From Falsiroseomonas selenitidurans (GTDB taxonomy: Bacteria; Pseudomonadota; Alphaproteobacteria; Acetobacterales; Acetobacteraceae), in the NCBI RefSeq assembly GCF_012103215.1, contig NZ_JAAVNE010000011.1, forward strand, positions 1 through 64,000: DNA of 64,000 bases, read 5' to 3'. The notes under the pieces were generated by a model. It searched no databases, was not told the origin of the DNA, and saw only the letters and a program-made list of their open reading frames with translations. The translations under genes and the position numbers were made by a program. Every line of letters starts with the position of its first letter. The first letter of the stretch is position 1. Shown here piece after piece: positions 33,577 through 41,894 of the stretch.

Positions 33577-35115
33577 ATGGCGGTACGCACGGCTGCGCCG
33601 GAGGGCGGCGATCTTCCTGGCACCAACAGTGCCGATACGCTGATCGGGTTGGAAGGCGATGACCTGCTGCGGGGCCTCGGCGGTCCGGATTCGCTGGCGG
33701 GCGGCGCCGGCGCCGACACGCTGATCGGCGGCACCAACAATGACCTGCTGATCGGCGGGGCTGGCGGTGACCGCTTCCTGATCGATGTGCGGGAGTTCGG
33801 CCGGGACACGATCCAGGATTTCGGCGCGGGCGATGTGCTGGACCTGTCCTTCCTGGGCGTGGCGGATCTGGCGACGCTGCAGCCCTTCCTGTCCCAGGTG
33901 AGTACCGATGTGGTGTTCGAGGCGGGGTGGGCCGGCGCGACGGAGCGGGTGACGCTGCGCGACACCACGCTGGGCGCGCTGGCGGCGAACCGCTTCGTCT
34001 TCAACACCAGCCTGGCGGCGCTGGACAGCAGCGGCACCAATTCGACGGATGCGCTGTTCGGTGGGCTGGCGGATGACCGGCTGCGTGGCCTGGGCGGGGC
34101 GGACACGCTGGCGGGCGGCGCCGGCGCCGACACGCTGATCGGCGGCACCAACAATGACCTGCTGATCGGCGGGGCGGGCGGTGACAGCATGCTGGGCGAG
34201 GCCGGCAACGACACCTACTGGGTCGACAATCCGCTGGACGTCGTCCTTGAAGCCTTCGACGCGGGCATCGATGAGGTCCGGGCCTCCGTCACCTTCCAGC
34301 TCGGTGCCAATGTGGAGCGGCTGACGCTGCTGGACGGCGCGGTCAATGGCACCGGCAACGGCCAGGCCAACCGGATCACCGGTAATGCGCAGAACAACCT
34401 GCTGGCCGGTGCCGCCGGCGACGACACGCTGATCGGCGGCGATGGGCTGGATGTGCTAAGCGGCGGCGCTGGCCGCGACAGCATGGTCGGCGGCCTGGGC
34501 AATGACCGCTACGTGGTCGAGAATGCGGAGGACATCGTGGTCGAACTGGCCGGACAGGGCCTGGACCTGGTGATTTCCTCCCTCTCCTACACCCTGGGCG
34601 CGGAGCTCGAGCGCCTGAACTTCAACGGCGCGGCGGATACGGAAGGCACCGGCAATGCGCTGGTGAACCGGATCGCGGGCAATGCCGGCGCCAATCTGCT
34701 TCGCGGGCTCGATGGCGGCGACAACCTGCTCGGCTTCGCCGGCAACGACACGCTGGTGGGCGGCGAAGGGCGCGACCTGCTGACCGGTGGTCCGGGCCAG
34801 GACACCTTCCTGTTCGAACGCGCCGGCCTGCCGGATCGCATCGCGGATTTCACCCGCGGCGAGGATCTTCTCGGCATTTCCGTGGCGGGTTTCGGCGGCG
34901 GGCTGGCGGAGGGCTTGCTTCCGGCGGCGCGCTTCGTGGCGCATGCCTCGCCGCTGGCCACCGGGGCGGCCGGCACCGGGCAGTTCATCTACCAGACCAA
35001 CCAGCAGGCGCTGCTGTGGGACCCGGATGGGGTGGGCGGCGTCGGCGCCAGCCGGGTCGCGGTGCTGACCGGGGTCGGGACGCTCAGCGCGGCGGATTTC
35101 ATCCTGCTGGCCTGA
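33577..35115 (+). CDS. RTX (hemolysin-type calcium-binding repeat) protein
   Basis: A 512-residue acidic protein made almost entirely of RTX nonapeptide blocks (GGxGxDxLx) at about 14-65, 151-208, 274-313 and 368-415, separated by beta-rich spacers such as SSLSYTLGAELERLNF that recur in serralysin-like C-termini. There is no N-terminal signal peptide, as expected for a type I secretion substrate with an uncleaved C-terminal signal (last ~60 residues, ending TLSAADFILLA). No enzymatic domain or HExxH zinc site is present, so it is probably a surface or matrix protein that folds on binding calcium outside the cell. A 78-bp segment is duplicated within it. No secretion ATPase or membrane-fusion gene is adjacent. 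Confidence 0.9.
   Translation: MAVRTAAPEGGDLPGTNSADTLIGLEGDDLLRGLGGPDSLAGGAGADTLIGGTNNDLLIGGAGGDRFLIDVREFGRDTIQDFGAGDVLDLSFLGVADLATLQPFLSQVSTDVVFEAGWAGATERVTLRDTTLGALAANRFVFNTSLAALDSSGTNSTDALFGGLADDRLRGLGGADTLAGGAGADTLIGGTNNDLLIGGAGGDSMLGEAGNDTYWVDNPLDVVLEAFDAGIDEVRASVTFQLGANVERLTLLDGAVNGTGNGQANRITGNAQNNLLAGAAGDDTLIGGDGLDVLSGGAGRDSMVGGLGNDRYVVENAEDIVVELAGQGLDLVISSLSYTLGAELERLNFNGAADTEGTGNALVNRIAGNAGANLLRGLDGGDNLLGFAGNDTLVGGEGRDLLTGGPGQDTFLFERAGLPDRIADFTRGEDLLGISVAGFGGGLAEGLLPAARFVAHASPLATGAAGTGQFIYQTNQQALLWDPDGVGGVGASRVAVLTGVGTLSAADFILLA
33694..34185 (+). repeat. 78-bp direct repeat pair within the RTX gene
   Basis: Bases 33694-33771 and 34108-34185 are identical except for one position, 414 bp apart. 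They encode the same 26-residue RTX block (ending NNDLLIGGAGGD). The similarity extends more weakly on both sides, so a whole ~138-residue unit was duplicated in frame, and the core has stayed or been kept nearly identical at the DNA level. Confidence 0.85.
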
Positions 35116-35121
35116 CACTGC

Positions 35122-35152
35122 GGGGGCCTGCCTCCGCCTGGCGCCGGCCCCC
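35122..35152. terminator. Possible hairpin between convergent RTX and amidohydrolase genes
   Basis: GGGGGCC (35122-35128) pairs with GGCCCCC (35146-35152) around a 17-base loop in the 49-bp gap. There is no T-run, so it is at best a Rho-assisted terminator or processing barrier. Confidence 0.35.
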
Positions 35153-35164
35153 AAGGGCTCGGCC

Positions 35165-36409
35165 TCATCCTGGCCGGTGCAGCACCGCGGCTTCCCGCGT
35201 CACGGTGCGGCGGCCGCGCTTGAAGGCGGCCAGCACCGGCGCGATGCCGCGCAGCGCGTCCACCTCATCCGTCGCATCCACCATCACCAGATCCGCCGGC
35301 GCGCCTTCGCGGATGCCGTAATCGTCCTGCCGCAGCAGCCGCGCGGAGCTGTCGGTGATCATCGACCACATGGCCTGCACATCCGCCGCATTGCCGCGCT
35401 GGATGATGTTGCCGTAGTGGCTGGCCTGGCGGATCAGCTGGCCATCCCCGAACGGGGTGAAGGGGTTCTGGATGTTGTTGGAGGAAAGCGAGCACAGCAC
35501 GCCCGCCTCCACCAGCCGGTTCGCATCCACCACGCTGCGCGGCACATCGGCATCCCGGTGGCGGCCGCCGAGATAGAGGTCGGTGGCCGGCAGCACGGTC
35601 AGCGCCACGCCGGCATCGGCCAGGCGCCTGGCCACCGCATCCACCTCCGCCGGCTTCATGGTGGACAGCTTGGTGACATGGCCGATCGCAACCCGGCCGC
35701 CCCAGCCATATTGCTCGGTCAGGTCGCAGACCAGCAGCGTGTCGAGGTCCGCGCCGCTGGTGCCGCTGTCCAGGTGCATGTCGATGTCCACGTCGAAGTC
35801 GCGGGCCATCTCGAACACCCGGCGGATCTGCGCGGCGCGGTCGCTGTCGTAGTTCGGCGCGGCGCCAACCACCTTCGCGCCGTTGCGCAGCGCGGCCACC
35901 ATCAGTTCGTCCGTTCCGGGATTGTTGGTCAGCCCCTCCTGCGGCATCACGCAGATCTCGACATCGATGGCCCAGGCATAGGCGTCGATCAGCGCCTTCA
36001 CGCCCTCGAAGAAGCGCAGTCCGATGCGCGGGTCCACCTCCACATGCGTGCGCATCCGGGTGCAGCCATGCAGCACGCATTTCTCCAGCGTGCGGCCGGC
36101 CCGCGCCGTCACATCCTCCACCGTGATCTGCGGCTTGATGGCGGAAACGCGCTCCATCGCCAGATGCGGGAAGCGCGTGGTCTCGCAGGCGCAGCGGTTG
36201 AACAGGCAGGATTTGTCGAGGTGGATGTGGGTTTCCACGAAGCCGGCGCAGACCAGCCGGCCGCGCGCCGGCACCACCTCCGCCGCCGCGCCCTCCAGCC
36301 CCGGCCGCACCGCGACGATGCGCCCGCCGGCCACGCCGATGTCCACCAGCGGGTCAGTTGCGGCGGAAAGAGGCAGGCGCGCTTCGCGCAGGATGAGGTC
36401 GAACGCCAT
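35165..36409 (-). CDS. Amidohydrolase, cytosine-deaminase-like
   Basis: A 414-residue metal-dependent hydrolase. The beta-strand 1 motif is ETHIHLDKS (metal His pair), strand 5 carries DMHLDSG, and strand 6 GHVTKLS, as in cytosine deaminase and N-isopropylammelide hydrolase. The strand-8 position that normally carries the metal-binding Asp (HDDV in E. coli CodA) reads SSNNIQNPFTPFGD here, i.e. Asn311-Asn312. This is a shared feature of a CodA-like subgroup as far as I recall, and the true substrate is unknown. It diverges from a Bug protein gene across 113 bp, so the pair may act in uptake and hydrolysis of a cyclic amide or similar. Confidence 0.83.
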   Translation of the reverse strand: MAFDLILREARLPLSAATDPLVDIGVAGGRIVAVRPGLEGAAAEVVPARGRLVCAGFVETHIHLDKSCLFNRCACETTRFPHLAMERVSAIKPQITVEDVTARAGRTLEKCVLHGCTRMRTHVEVDPRIGLRFFEGVKALIDAYAWAIDVEICVMPQEGLTNNPGTDELMVAALRNGAKVVGAAPNYDSDRAAQIRRVFEMARDFDVDIDMHLDSGTSGADLDTLLVCDLTEQYGWGGRVAIGHVTKLSTMKPAEVDAVARRLADAGVALTVLPATDLYLGGRHRDADVPRSVVDANRLVEAGVLCSLSSNNIQNPFTPFGDGQLIRQASHYGNIIQRGNAADVQAMWSMITDSSARLLRQDDYGIREGAPADLVMVDATDEVDALRGIAPVLAAFKRGRRTVTREAAVLHRPG

Positions 36410-36522
36410 GCAATGTCTCCGGAAGGGGCCGAGGCAGGGGCCTGCACCGAACCATGCAAGCCGGGTGCCGTCTACGGCACCGAAGTTGCTTTGCCCGGCG
36501 GGGAGAAATGGAGAATGTCCTG

Positions 36523-37509
36523 ATGTTCGATCTGCCCCGCCCGAAGCGCCGTGCCCTGCTGCTCGGCGGCCTCGCCAGCCTGGCCGCCCCCGCCCTGCGC
36601 GCCCAGCCCGCCTGGCCGGAGCGGCCGATCCGCTGGATCGTGAACTTCCCGCCCGGTGGCGCGGCGGACATCCTCTCCCGCATCCTGTCAGAATGGTTCG
36701 GCACGAAGCTCGGCCAGCCCATCGTGGTGGAGAACCGGCCCGGCGCCGGCGGCATGGTCGGCAGCGACCTGCTGGCCAAGGCGCGCGGCGACCAGCACCT
36801 GGTGATGATCTCCAACGCCGCCTCGCACGGCATCGGGCCTGTGCTCTATGCCAATGTGCCCTACGACCCGGTGGCCGATTTCACGCATATCCACCTGGTC
36901 GGCACCTTCCCCAGCGTGCTGGCGGTGGGGCCGGGCGTGACGGCGCCGGACCTGGCGGCCTTCCTGGCGCAGGCGCGGGCGAAGCCGGGGGAGATGAACT
37001 ACGGCTCCGGCGGCAATGGCACGATGAACCACCTGATCGGCCAGTTGCTGGCCCGCGCGGCGGGGGTGGAGCTTACGCATGTGCCCTATCGTGGATCGGC
37101 GCCGGCGATGACGGATGTGATGGGCGGGCAGATCCCCGCGCTGATGGAAAGCCTGCCCACCGCCCTGCCCAATCTGCGCGCCGGGCGGCTGCGGCCGATC
37201 GCGACCAGCGAGGCGCAACGCTCCCCGGCCCTGCCGGACGTGCCGACCTTCGCCGAGGCCGGTTTCCCGGCGGTCGCCTCCACCAACTGGTTCGGCTTCT
37301 CCGCCGCCGCCGGCATCCCGGCCGGGGTGAAGGCGCGGTGGGAGGAGGAGATGGGCAAGGCCATGGCTTCCCCCGAGATCGCGGAGAAGTTCGGCCGCAT
37401 CGGAGTGCGCCCCGGCACGCTGGGCGCGGAGGCCTACACGGCGATGATCCGCGCCGAGCTGGCCAAGTGGCGGGAGGTGATCCGCGCCGGCAACATCAAG
37501 GTGGACTGA
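36523..37509 (+). CDS. Bug-family (TctC-like) tricarboxylate-type substrate-binding protein
   Basis: About 328 residues from MFDLPRPKRR; an ATG at 36508 with a closer GGGGAG ribosome site would add five. The N-terminus has a twin-arginine stretch (PKRRALLLGG) and cleavage after LRAQ, suggesting Tat or Sec export. The Bug fold is identified by WPERPIRWIVNFPPGGAAD, VVENRPGAGG, the YGSGGNGTMNHL loop, and PDVPTFAEAGFP near the end. These periplasmic proteins bind small carboxylates or amides, often with no permease next door, and none is encoded nearby here. Divergent from the amidohydrolase and convergent (14 bp overlap) with the small protein gene at 37496. Confidence 0.9.
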   Translation: MFDLPRPKRRALLLGGLASLAAPALRAQPAWPERPIRWIVNFPPGGAADILSRILSEWFGTKLGQPIVVENRPGAGGMVGSDLLAKARGDQHLVMISNAASHGIGPVLYANVPYDPVADFTHIHLVGTFPSVLAVGPGVTAPDLAAFLAQARAKPGEMNYGSGGNGTMNHLIGQLLARAAGVELTHVPYRGSAPAMTDVMGGQIPALMESLPTALPNLRAGRLRPIATSEAQRSPALPDVPTFAEAGFPAVASTNWFGFSAAAGIPAGVKARWEEEMGKAMASPEIAEKFGRIGVRPGTLGAEAYTAMIRAELAKWREVIRAGNIKVD

Positions 37510-37960
37510 ACCCGGCCGAGGGCGGCGGCGGGAAGCGGTCGAGGAACGCCTCCGCCCGGGGCAGCGCATCGTGCAGGAACTGCTCCGGCTCGCGCAGCCA
37601 CAGCCCGCGATAGGTCTTCGACTCCGCCTCGGAGACCAGCACCTGCGGTGGCAGCGCGATCTCCTCGGCCGACCAGCCGGGCCACCAGCGTTGGGCCTTG
37701 GCCCACATATGCGCCCGGAACGCGGCCGGCCGGCTGTAGCCGTGATAGTCGAACACCCAACCTGGCGCCGCCGCGACGATGTGGTTGCCGGTGAAGCCCG
37801 GCGCCGGGCGGAACCAGAGCGGCGCGGCGCCGGCCTGCGGCCAGCGGCGCAGGAAGGCGAAGCAAAGGATGTGGCAGGCGCCGGCGGCGAAGAAGACCCG
37901 GTCCGGCAGCGCCCAGCGCCGGACCGGGTCCTGCTTCACGCCCGGCGCCAGGACGTACAT
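37496..37960 (-). CDS. Conserved-looking hypothetical protein
   Basis: A 154-residue protein with no family I can name. The ATG at 37960 overlaps the TGA of the CoA-transferase gene (TGATG), so it is the fourth gene of a coupled run. It is rich in Trp, Phe and Pro, with motifs such as GWVFDYHGYSRPAAF and KTYRGLWLREPEQFLHDALP, and has no signal peptide or membrane helix. The Trp- and Cys-containing core (ACHILCFAFLRRWP) suggests a compact globular protein. Its 3' end overlaps the end of the convergent Bug gene by 14 bp. Coding is supported by codon-position GC and coupling. Confidence 0.7.
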   Translation of the reverse strand: MYVLAPGVKQDPVRRWALPDRVFFAAGACHILCFAFLRRWPQAGAAPLWFRPAPGFTGNHIVAAAPGWVFDYHGYSRPAAFRAHMWAKAQRWWPGWSAEEIALPPQVLVSEAESKTYRGLWLREPEQFLHDALPRAEAFLDRFPPPPSAGFSPP

Positions 37961-39144
37961 CAGCCGGCCAGCACGCCGGCCTCGCGCAGCGCCGCGATCT
38001 CCGCAGCGGAATAGCCCAGCTCCGCGGCGATGCTGTCGCCATCGGCGCCCGGCGCGCGCAGGTCGCCGGTGCCGCCGGGGCGCGCGCCATCGACCGAGAT
38101 CGGCAGGGCCGGCAGGGCGATGGCGCTGCCATCCGGCAGGGTCAGCGGCACCAGCCCGCCGGAGCCCAGCAGATGCGGGTCCTCGAACAATTCCGCCGGC
38201 TTGCCGATGGGGGCGAAGGGCAGGCCCAGCGCCTCGCACTTCGCCATCAGATCGGGCTTGGTGTAGGCGGCCAGCGCCGCGGCGATGCGCGGGATGGTGC
38301 GCTCCCGCGCCGCCACGCGCTGCTGCTTGGTGGCCAGCGACGCATCGGCGGCCAGGTCCTCCAGCCCGAAGGCGGCGCAGAAGGCCGGCCACTGGGTATC
38401 CGTCACCACGCCGACGAAGACCTGCCCGCCATCGGCGGTGGCAAAGATGTCGTAGACCGGCCAGGCCGGGCGGCGGACGGACATGGGCGGCGGCGCCTCG
38501 CCGGTGATCTTCGTCTGCGCCATGTGCTGGGCCATCAGCAGCGCCACCGTCTCGAACAGCCCGGCCTGGATCTCCCCGCCGAGGCCGGTGCGCTGGCGCT
38601 CGGACAGCGCGGCGAGGATGCCGATGACGGCGGACAACCCGCCCATGATGTCGATGACGGAGGAACCGGCGCGCAGCGGGCGGCCTTCCAGCCCGGTCAT
38701 GTAGGCCAGCCCGCCCATCATCTGCACCACCTCGTCCAGCGCCGTGCGATGCTCATAGGGACCGGGCAGAAAACCCTTGCAGGAGCAGTAGACCAGGCCG
38801 GGATTGGTGCCGGACAACTGGGAAAAACCCAGGCCGAGCCTGGCCATGGCGCCGGGGCGGAAATTCTCGATCAGCACATCCGCCCGCGCCGCCAGCTTCC
38901 GCACCAGCGCCAGGCCCTCCGGCTGCTTCAGGTCCACGCAGAGGCTGCGGCGGCCGCGGCCGAAGGCGGCGTAGAAGCCGGTGCCGGAGCCGGTGAGGCG
39001 GCGCGTGCTGTCGCCTTCCGGGGCCGGCTCCACCTTGATGACCTCCGCGCCGAGGTCGGCCAGCGTCATCCCGGCCGTGGGACCCATCACCATATGGGTG
39101 AATTCCAGGACGCGGATCCCGGCGAGCGGGGTCGGGCTGGTCAT
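37960..39144 (-). CDS. CaiB/BaiF-family (family III) CoA-transferase
   Basis: A 394-residue enzyme that moves CoA between carboxylates. It begins MTSPTPLAGIRVLEFTHMVMGPTAGM, with the family's LADLGAEVIKVE and DVLIENFRPGAMARLGLG. The Asp in RTALDEVVQ is at the position of the catalytic aspartate of formyl-CoA transferase. The ATG overlaps the IclR stop (ATGA), so it is translationally linked to its probable regulator. With the upstream Bug protein it suggests uptake and CoA-activation of an organic acid, identity unknown. Confidence 0.9.
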   Translation of the reverse strand: MTSPTPLAGIRVLEFTHMVMGPTAGMTLADLGAEVIKVEPAPEGDSTRRLTGSGTGFYAAFGRGRRSLCVDLKQPEGLALVRKLAARADVLIENFRPGAMARLGLGFSQLSGTNPGLVYCSCKGFLPGPYEHRTALDEVVQMMGGLAYMTGLEGRPLRAGSSVIDIMGGLSAVIGILAALSERQRTGLGGEIQAGLFETVALLMAQHMAQTKITGEAPPPMSVRRPAWPVYDIFATADGGQVFVGVVTDTQWPAFCAAFGLEDLAADASLATKQQRVAARERTIPRIAAALAAYTKPDLMAKCEALGLPFAPIGKPAELFEDPHLLGSGGLVPLTLPDGSAIALPALPISVDGARPGGTGDLRAPGADGDSIAAELGYSAAEIAALREAGVLAG

Positions 39145-39875
39145 GCGTGCTGCTCCCTGCGCGGCGTCAGATCGCCGCCGAGTCGTCTCGTGAGATCGGA
39201 GGCCGCTTCGGCGACGGCGGCAAGATGCGCCGGCGCCTGGCTCTGCATCCGCTCCTTCGGACCGGAGAGCGCGATGGCCCCGGCGAGGCGGCCGCCCAGG
39301 CCGAACACGGCGGCGGCGCAGCCCGCGGCTTCCGGATTGCGCTCCCCGAAGGTGGCGACCACGCCGAGCCCGGCGGGGTCCGCCGCCGTCAGCACCTTCC
39401 CGGCGGCACCGAGTGGCAGCGGGATCAGGTCGCCGGCCGAAAGGTCGTCGCGGATGCGGTGCGGGCTGCGCACCCGGGCCAGGCACAGCCGCTGGTCGGC
39501 ATGGCGCACCCAGAAACTCGCCGTCTCCCCGCTGCGCCGGGCGAGTTCGGCCAGCATGGCCGGCAGATGCCGTTCCACCGGCTGGGCGCGGGCATAGAGC
39601 GCGCCCCAGTGGAACAGCATGGGCCCCAGCGCCCAGCGGCCATCCGCCAGCCGCGCGGCGCAGCGGCCGCGTTCCAGCGAGGCCAGCAGCCGCAGGATGG
39701 TGGATTTGTAGAGGCCGGTGCGGGCGGCGAGTTCCGCCAGCGACAGCGCCGCATCGCCTTCCCGGAACGCACCCAGGATGGACAGCGCGCGATCCACCGC
39801 CGCGACACCTTCCGCGCGGCCATCGGCCGGAACACCCTCCGCCCGCTCCGCCTCGCCTCCATCCTGCGGCTGCAT
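39141..39875 (-). CDS. IclR-family transcriptional regulator
   Basis: About 244 residues from MQPQDGGEAE at 39875; codons further upstream to 39917 lie inside the Bug gene. The N-terminal winged helix-turn-helix is LSLAELAARTGLYKSTILRLLASLERG, and the C-terminal half is the GAF-like IclR effector domain. It probably senses an acid handled by the neighbouring genes. It is located inside the operon: its start overlaps the Bug stop by one base and its stop overlaps the CoA-transferase start by four. The candidate operator is upstream of the Bug gene at 40865-40899. Confidence 0.9.
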   Translation of the reverse strand: MQPQDGGEAERAEGVPADGRAEGVAAVDRALSILGAFREGDAALSLAELAARTGLYKSTILRLLASLERGRCAARLADGRWALGPMLFHWGALYARAQPVERHLPAMLAELARRSGETASFWVRHADQRLCLARVRSPHRIRDDLSAGDLIPLPLGAAGKVLTAADPAGLGVVATFGERNPEAAGCAAAVFGLGGRLAGAIALSGPKERMQSQAPAHLAAVAEAASDLTRRLGGDLTPRREQHA

Positions 39876-40849
39876 CAGCTGGCGCGCACCCCGGCCTCGC
39901 GCAGGATGGTGGCCCATTTGGCCATCTCCGCGGTGACGAAGGCCTGCGCCTCGGCGGGCGGGTTGCCCACCAGGCGCTCGGCGCCGAGTTCCATCAGGCG
40001 CGCCCTGGTGGCGGGTTCGGCGAGCACGGCGGCAACCGCCGCCTGCAGGCGGGCCAGGAGGGGGTCCGGCGTGCCGCCGGGGGCGAAGATGCCCTGCCAG
40101 ACCATGAAGGTGGCGTCGGGGAAGCCCAGCTCGGCCATGGTCGGCACCTCCGGCATCACCGGGCTGCGGCTGGGGCCGGACAGCGCCAGCGCCCGCGCCC
40201 GCCCTCCCTTGGCCAGGGCGAAGCCGGTCAGCCCCGCATCGTACAGCATGTCCAGCGTGCCGGAGGCGAGGTCGAGCGCCGCCGGCGCGCCGCCGCGATA
40301 GGGCACCTCCGTCATGCGCAGGCCGGCGGCGCGCAGGAACAGCAGGGAGACCAGTTGCAGCGCCCCGCCGCCGCCGGTGCTGCCATAGCTGAGCTTCTCG
40401 GGATTGGCGCGGGCGAAGGCGACCAGCTCGGCCAGCGTCCGGTGCGGCGAATTCGGCGGCACCAGCAGCACCATCGGGCTTTCGGCGACGATGGTGGCGG
40501 CCTTCAGATCCGCCGCCGGGTCGTAGTCCAGCGTGGCGTAGAGCGACTTGATGACGGCGTGGCCGATATTGTGGAACAGCAGCGTGTGGCCATCCGCCGG
40601 CGCCTTGGCGACGAAGGCGCTGCCGATGGACCCGCCCGCGCCCGTGCGGTTTTCCATCACCACCCGCTGCGGCAGGCGCTGCGACAGGCGGTCCGCGATC
40701 AGGCGGCCGATGACATCCGTGGCGCCGCCGGCGGCATAGGGCAGCACCATGCGGATCGGGCGGCTGGGCCAGGCCTCCTGCGCCAGGGCGGGCCGGGCCA
40801 GGGCCAGCAGGGCAGGGGTGGCGAGCAGCGAGCGGCGGGCGATGGTCAT
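39875..40849 (-). CDS. Bug-family (TctC-like) substrate-binding protein
   Basis: A 324-residue periplasmic protein with signal peptide MTIARRSLLATPALLALARP, cut near ALAQ|E. Family features are WPSRPIRMVLPYAAGGATDV, VVMENRTGAGGSIGS, the YGSTGGGGALQLV loop and EVPTMAELGFPD. First gene of the four-gene minus-strand operon with IclR, CoA-transferase and a hypothetical protein. It presumably delivers the carboxylate that the CoA-transferase activates; no TctAB permease is close. It is distinct from the Bug protein at 36523 in the binding-loop residues, implying different ligands. Confidence 0.92.
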   Translation of the reverse strand: MTIARRSLLATPALLALARPALAQEAWPSRPIRMVLPYAAGGATDVIGRLIADRLSQRLPQRVVMENRTGAGGSIGSAFVAKAPADGHTLLFHNIGHAVIKSLYATLDYDPAADLKAATIVAESPMVLLVPPNSPHRTLAELVAFARANPEKLSYGSTGGGGALQLVSLLFLRAAGLRMTEVPYRGGAPAALDLASGTLDMLYDAGLTGFALAKGGRARALALSGPSRSPVMPEVPTMAELGFPDATFMVWQGIFAPGGTPDPLLARLQAAVAAVLAEPATRARLMELGAERLVGNPPAEAQAFVTAEMAKWATILREAGVRAS

Positions 40850-40864
40850 GACGGTTCTCCCTGG

Positions 40865-40899
40865 ACGTTCTGCGTTCTGTCTGTCAGAACGTCGTTCTG
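40865..40899. promoter_or_regulatory. Candidate IclR operator upstream of the Bug/IclR operon
   Basis: The 5' region holds repeated GTTCTG half-sites: CGTTCTG-TCTGT-CAGAACG (40873-40891) is a perfect 7-bp inverted repeat, and ACGTTCTG (40865-40872) pairs with CAGAACGT (40885-40892). A further TCGTTCTG is at 40892-40899. It sits 16-50 bp before the ATG of the first gene, a typical operator position. The only local regulator is IclR. Confidence 0.55.
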
Positions 40900-40950
40900 T
40901 TATCCAAATATGATTGCCGGAGCGCCCGGCCCGGCGTCAAGCGCCCCGTG

Positions 40951-41838
40951 TCAGCCCGGCGGAATCTCGGCGGCCAGCAGGCTGCCGGACTGGCTTTCGG
41001 TGATCACCAGCGTCCGGCCATCGGGCGCGAAGGCGCAGTTGGTGGGCATCCGGCCGAAGCCGGTGCAATCCACCCGGTGCGTCGCCACGCCATGCGGGTC
41101 CACCACCCAGACCTGCCCATGCCCCGGGTTGCAGACGAACAGCCGGTCCGCCGCATCCACCGCCATGCCATCGGGGCCGGAGGTGCCGGCCGGCACCCGG
41201 AAGAACAGGTTGGCCTTGGCCACCACCGCATCCGGCCGCAGGGCGAAGCGCCAGACCTCGCAGGACCGGGTCATGGCCACCAGCAGATGCGTGCGCGCGC
41301 GGTTCAGCACCAGGCCATTCGGGCTTGGCCCGTTGCCGATCAGCCGGTCCATCCGCCCATCCGCATGCAGCCGCCACACCCGCCCCGTGGGGTCCTGCAG
41401 GCCGGTCTGGCCCTGGTCGGTGACGATCACGCTGCCATCCGGGTGCAGGATGAGGTCGTTCAGCCCACGGAAGCCCTCGGACAGCACCGTCTCCAGCAGC
41501 GGCGCCATGGCGCCGGAACGCGGATCGAGCGTCAGCAGCCCATGGCGGTAATCCGCCACCAGCAGCTCCCCCTCCCGCGCCGCCAGGCCGTTCGGCCAGC
41601 CCTCGTACTCCACCACCGTCTCCCACTGGCTGCCGGAGACGCGGAACACGCGGCCATGCGGGATGTCGGTGCAGAACAGGTTGCCCGCCGCATCGAAGCA
41701 GGGGCCTTCCAGGAAGCTGTCCACCGGCGCGCCGCCGCGATTGGCGTCCGCCCAGGCGCTGCGGCGCAGCCGGCGCTGCGCCTCCGGCAGGCGGGAGAGC
41801 AGGGCGGGGGCGATGACGGCTGGGGGGGCGGTCCACAT
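40951..41838 (-). CDS. SMP-30/gluconolactonase-family protein
   Basis: A 295-residue six-bladed beta-propeller lactonase-like enzyme. Recognisable elements are the metal Glu in FLEGPCFDAAGNLFCTD, the Asn in SPNGLVLN, and the GPDGMAVDAADRLFVCNPG blade that carries the metal Asp. Family members hydrolyse sugar or aromatic lactones to the acids. Its stop lies 102 bp upstream of the Bug operon start and it diverges from the LeuC-type gene by 56 bp, placing it within the catabolic block. Substrate not evident. Confidence 0.88.
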   Translation of the reverse strand: MWTAPPAVIAPALLSRLPEAQRRLRRSAWADANRGGAPVDSFLEGPCFDAAGNLFCTDIPHGRVFRVSGSQWETVVEYEGWPNGLAAREGELLVADYRHGLLTLDPRSGAMAPLLETVLSEGFRGLNDLILHPDGSVIVTDQGQTGLQDPTGRVWRLHADGRMDRLIGNGPSPNGLVLNRARTHLLVAMTRSCEVWRFALRPDAVVAKANLFFRVPAGTSGPDGMAVDAADRLFVCNPGHGQVWVVDPHGVATHRVDCTGFGRMPTNCAFAPDGRTLVITESQSGSLLAAEIPPG

Positions 41839-41894
41839 GCGCCAAGCCTGCCCGGGTCTTGCCGTTCCGCCAAGCCGGCGCCAGACTCCCCCGT

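Noticed and set aside
33577..35115. RTX protein as a serralysin-type metalloprotease
   Set aside because: There is no HExxH zinc motif or protease domain; only the repeat region is present.
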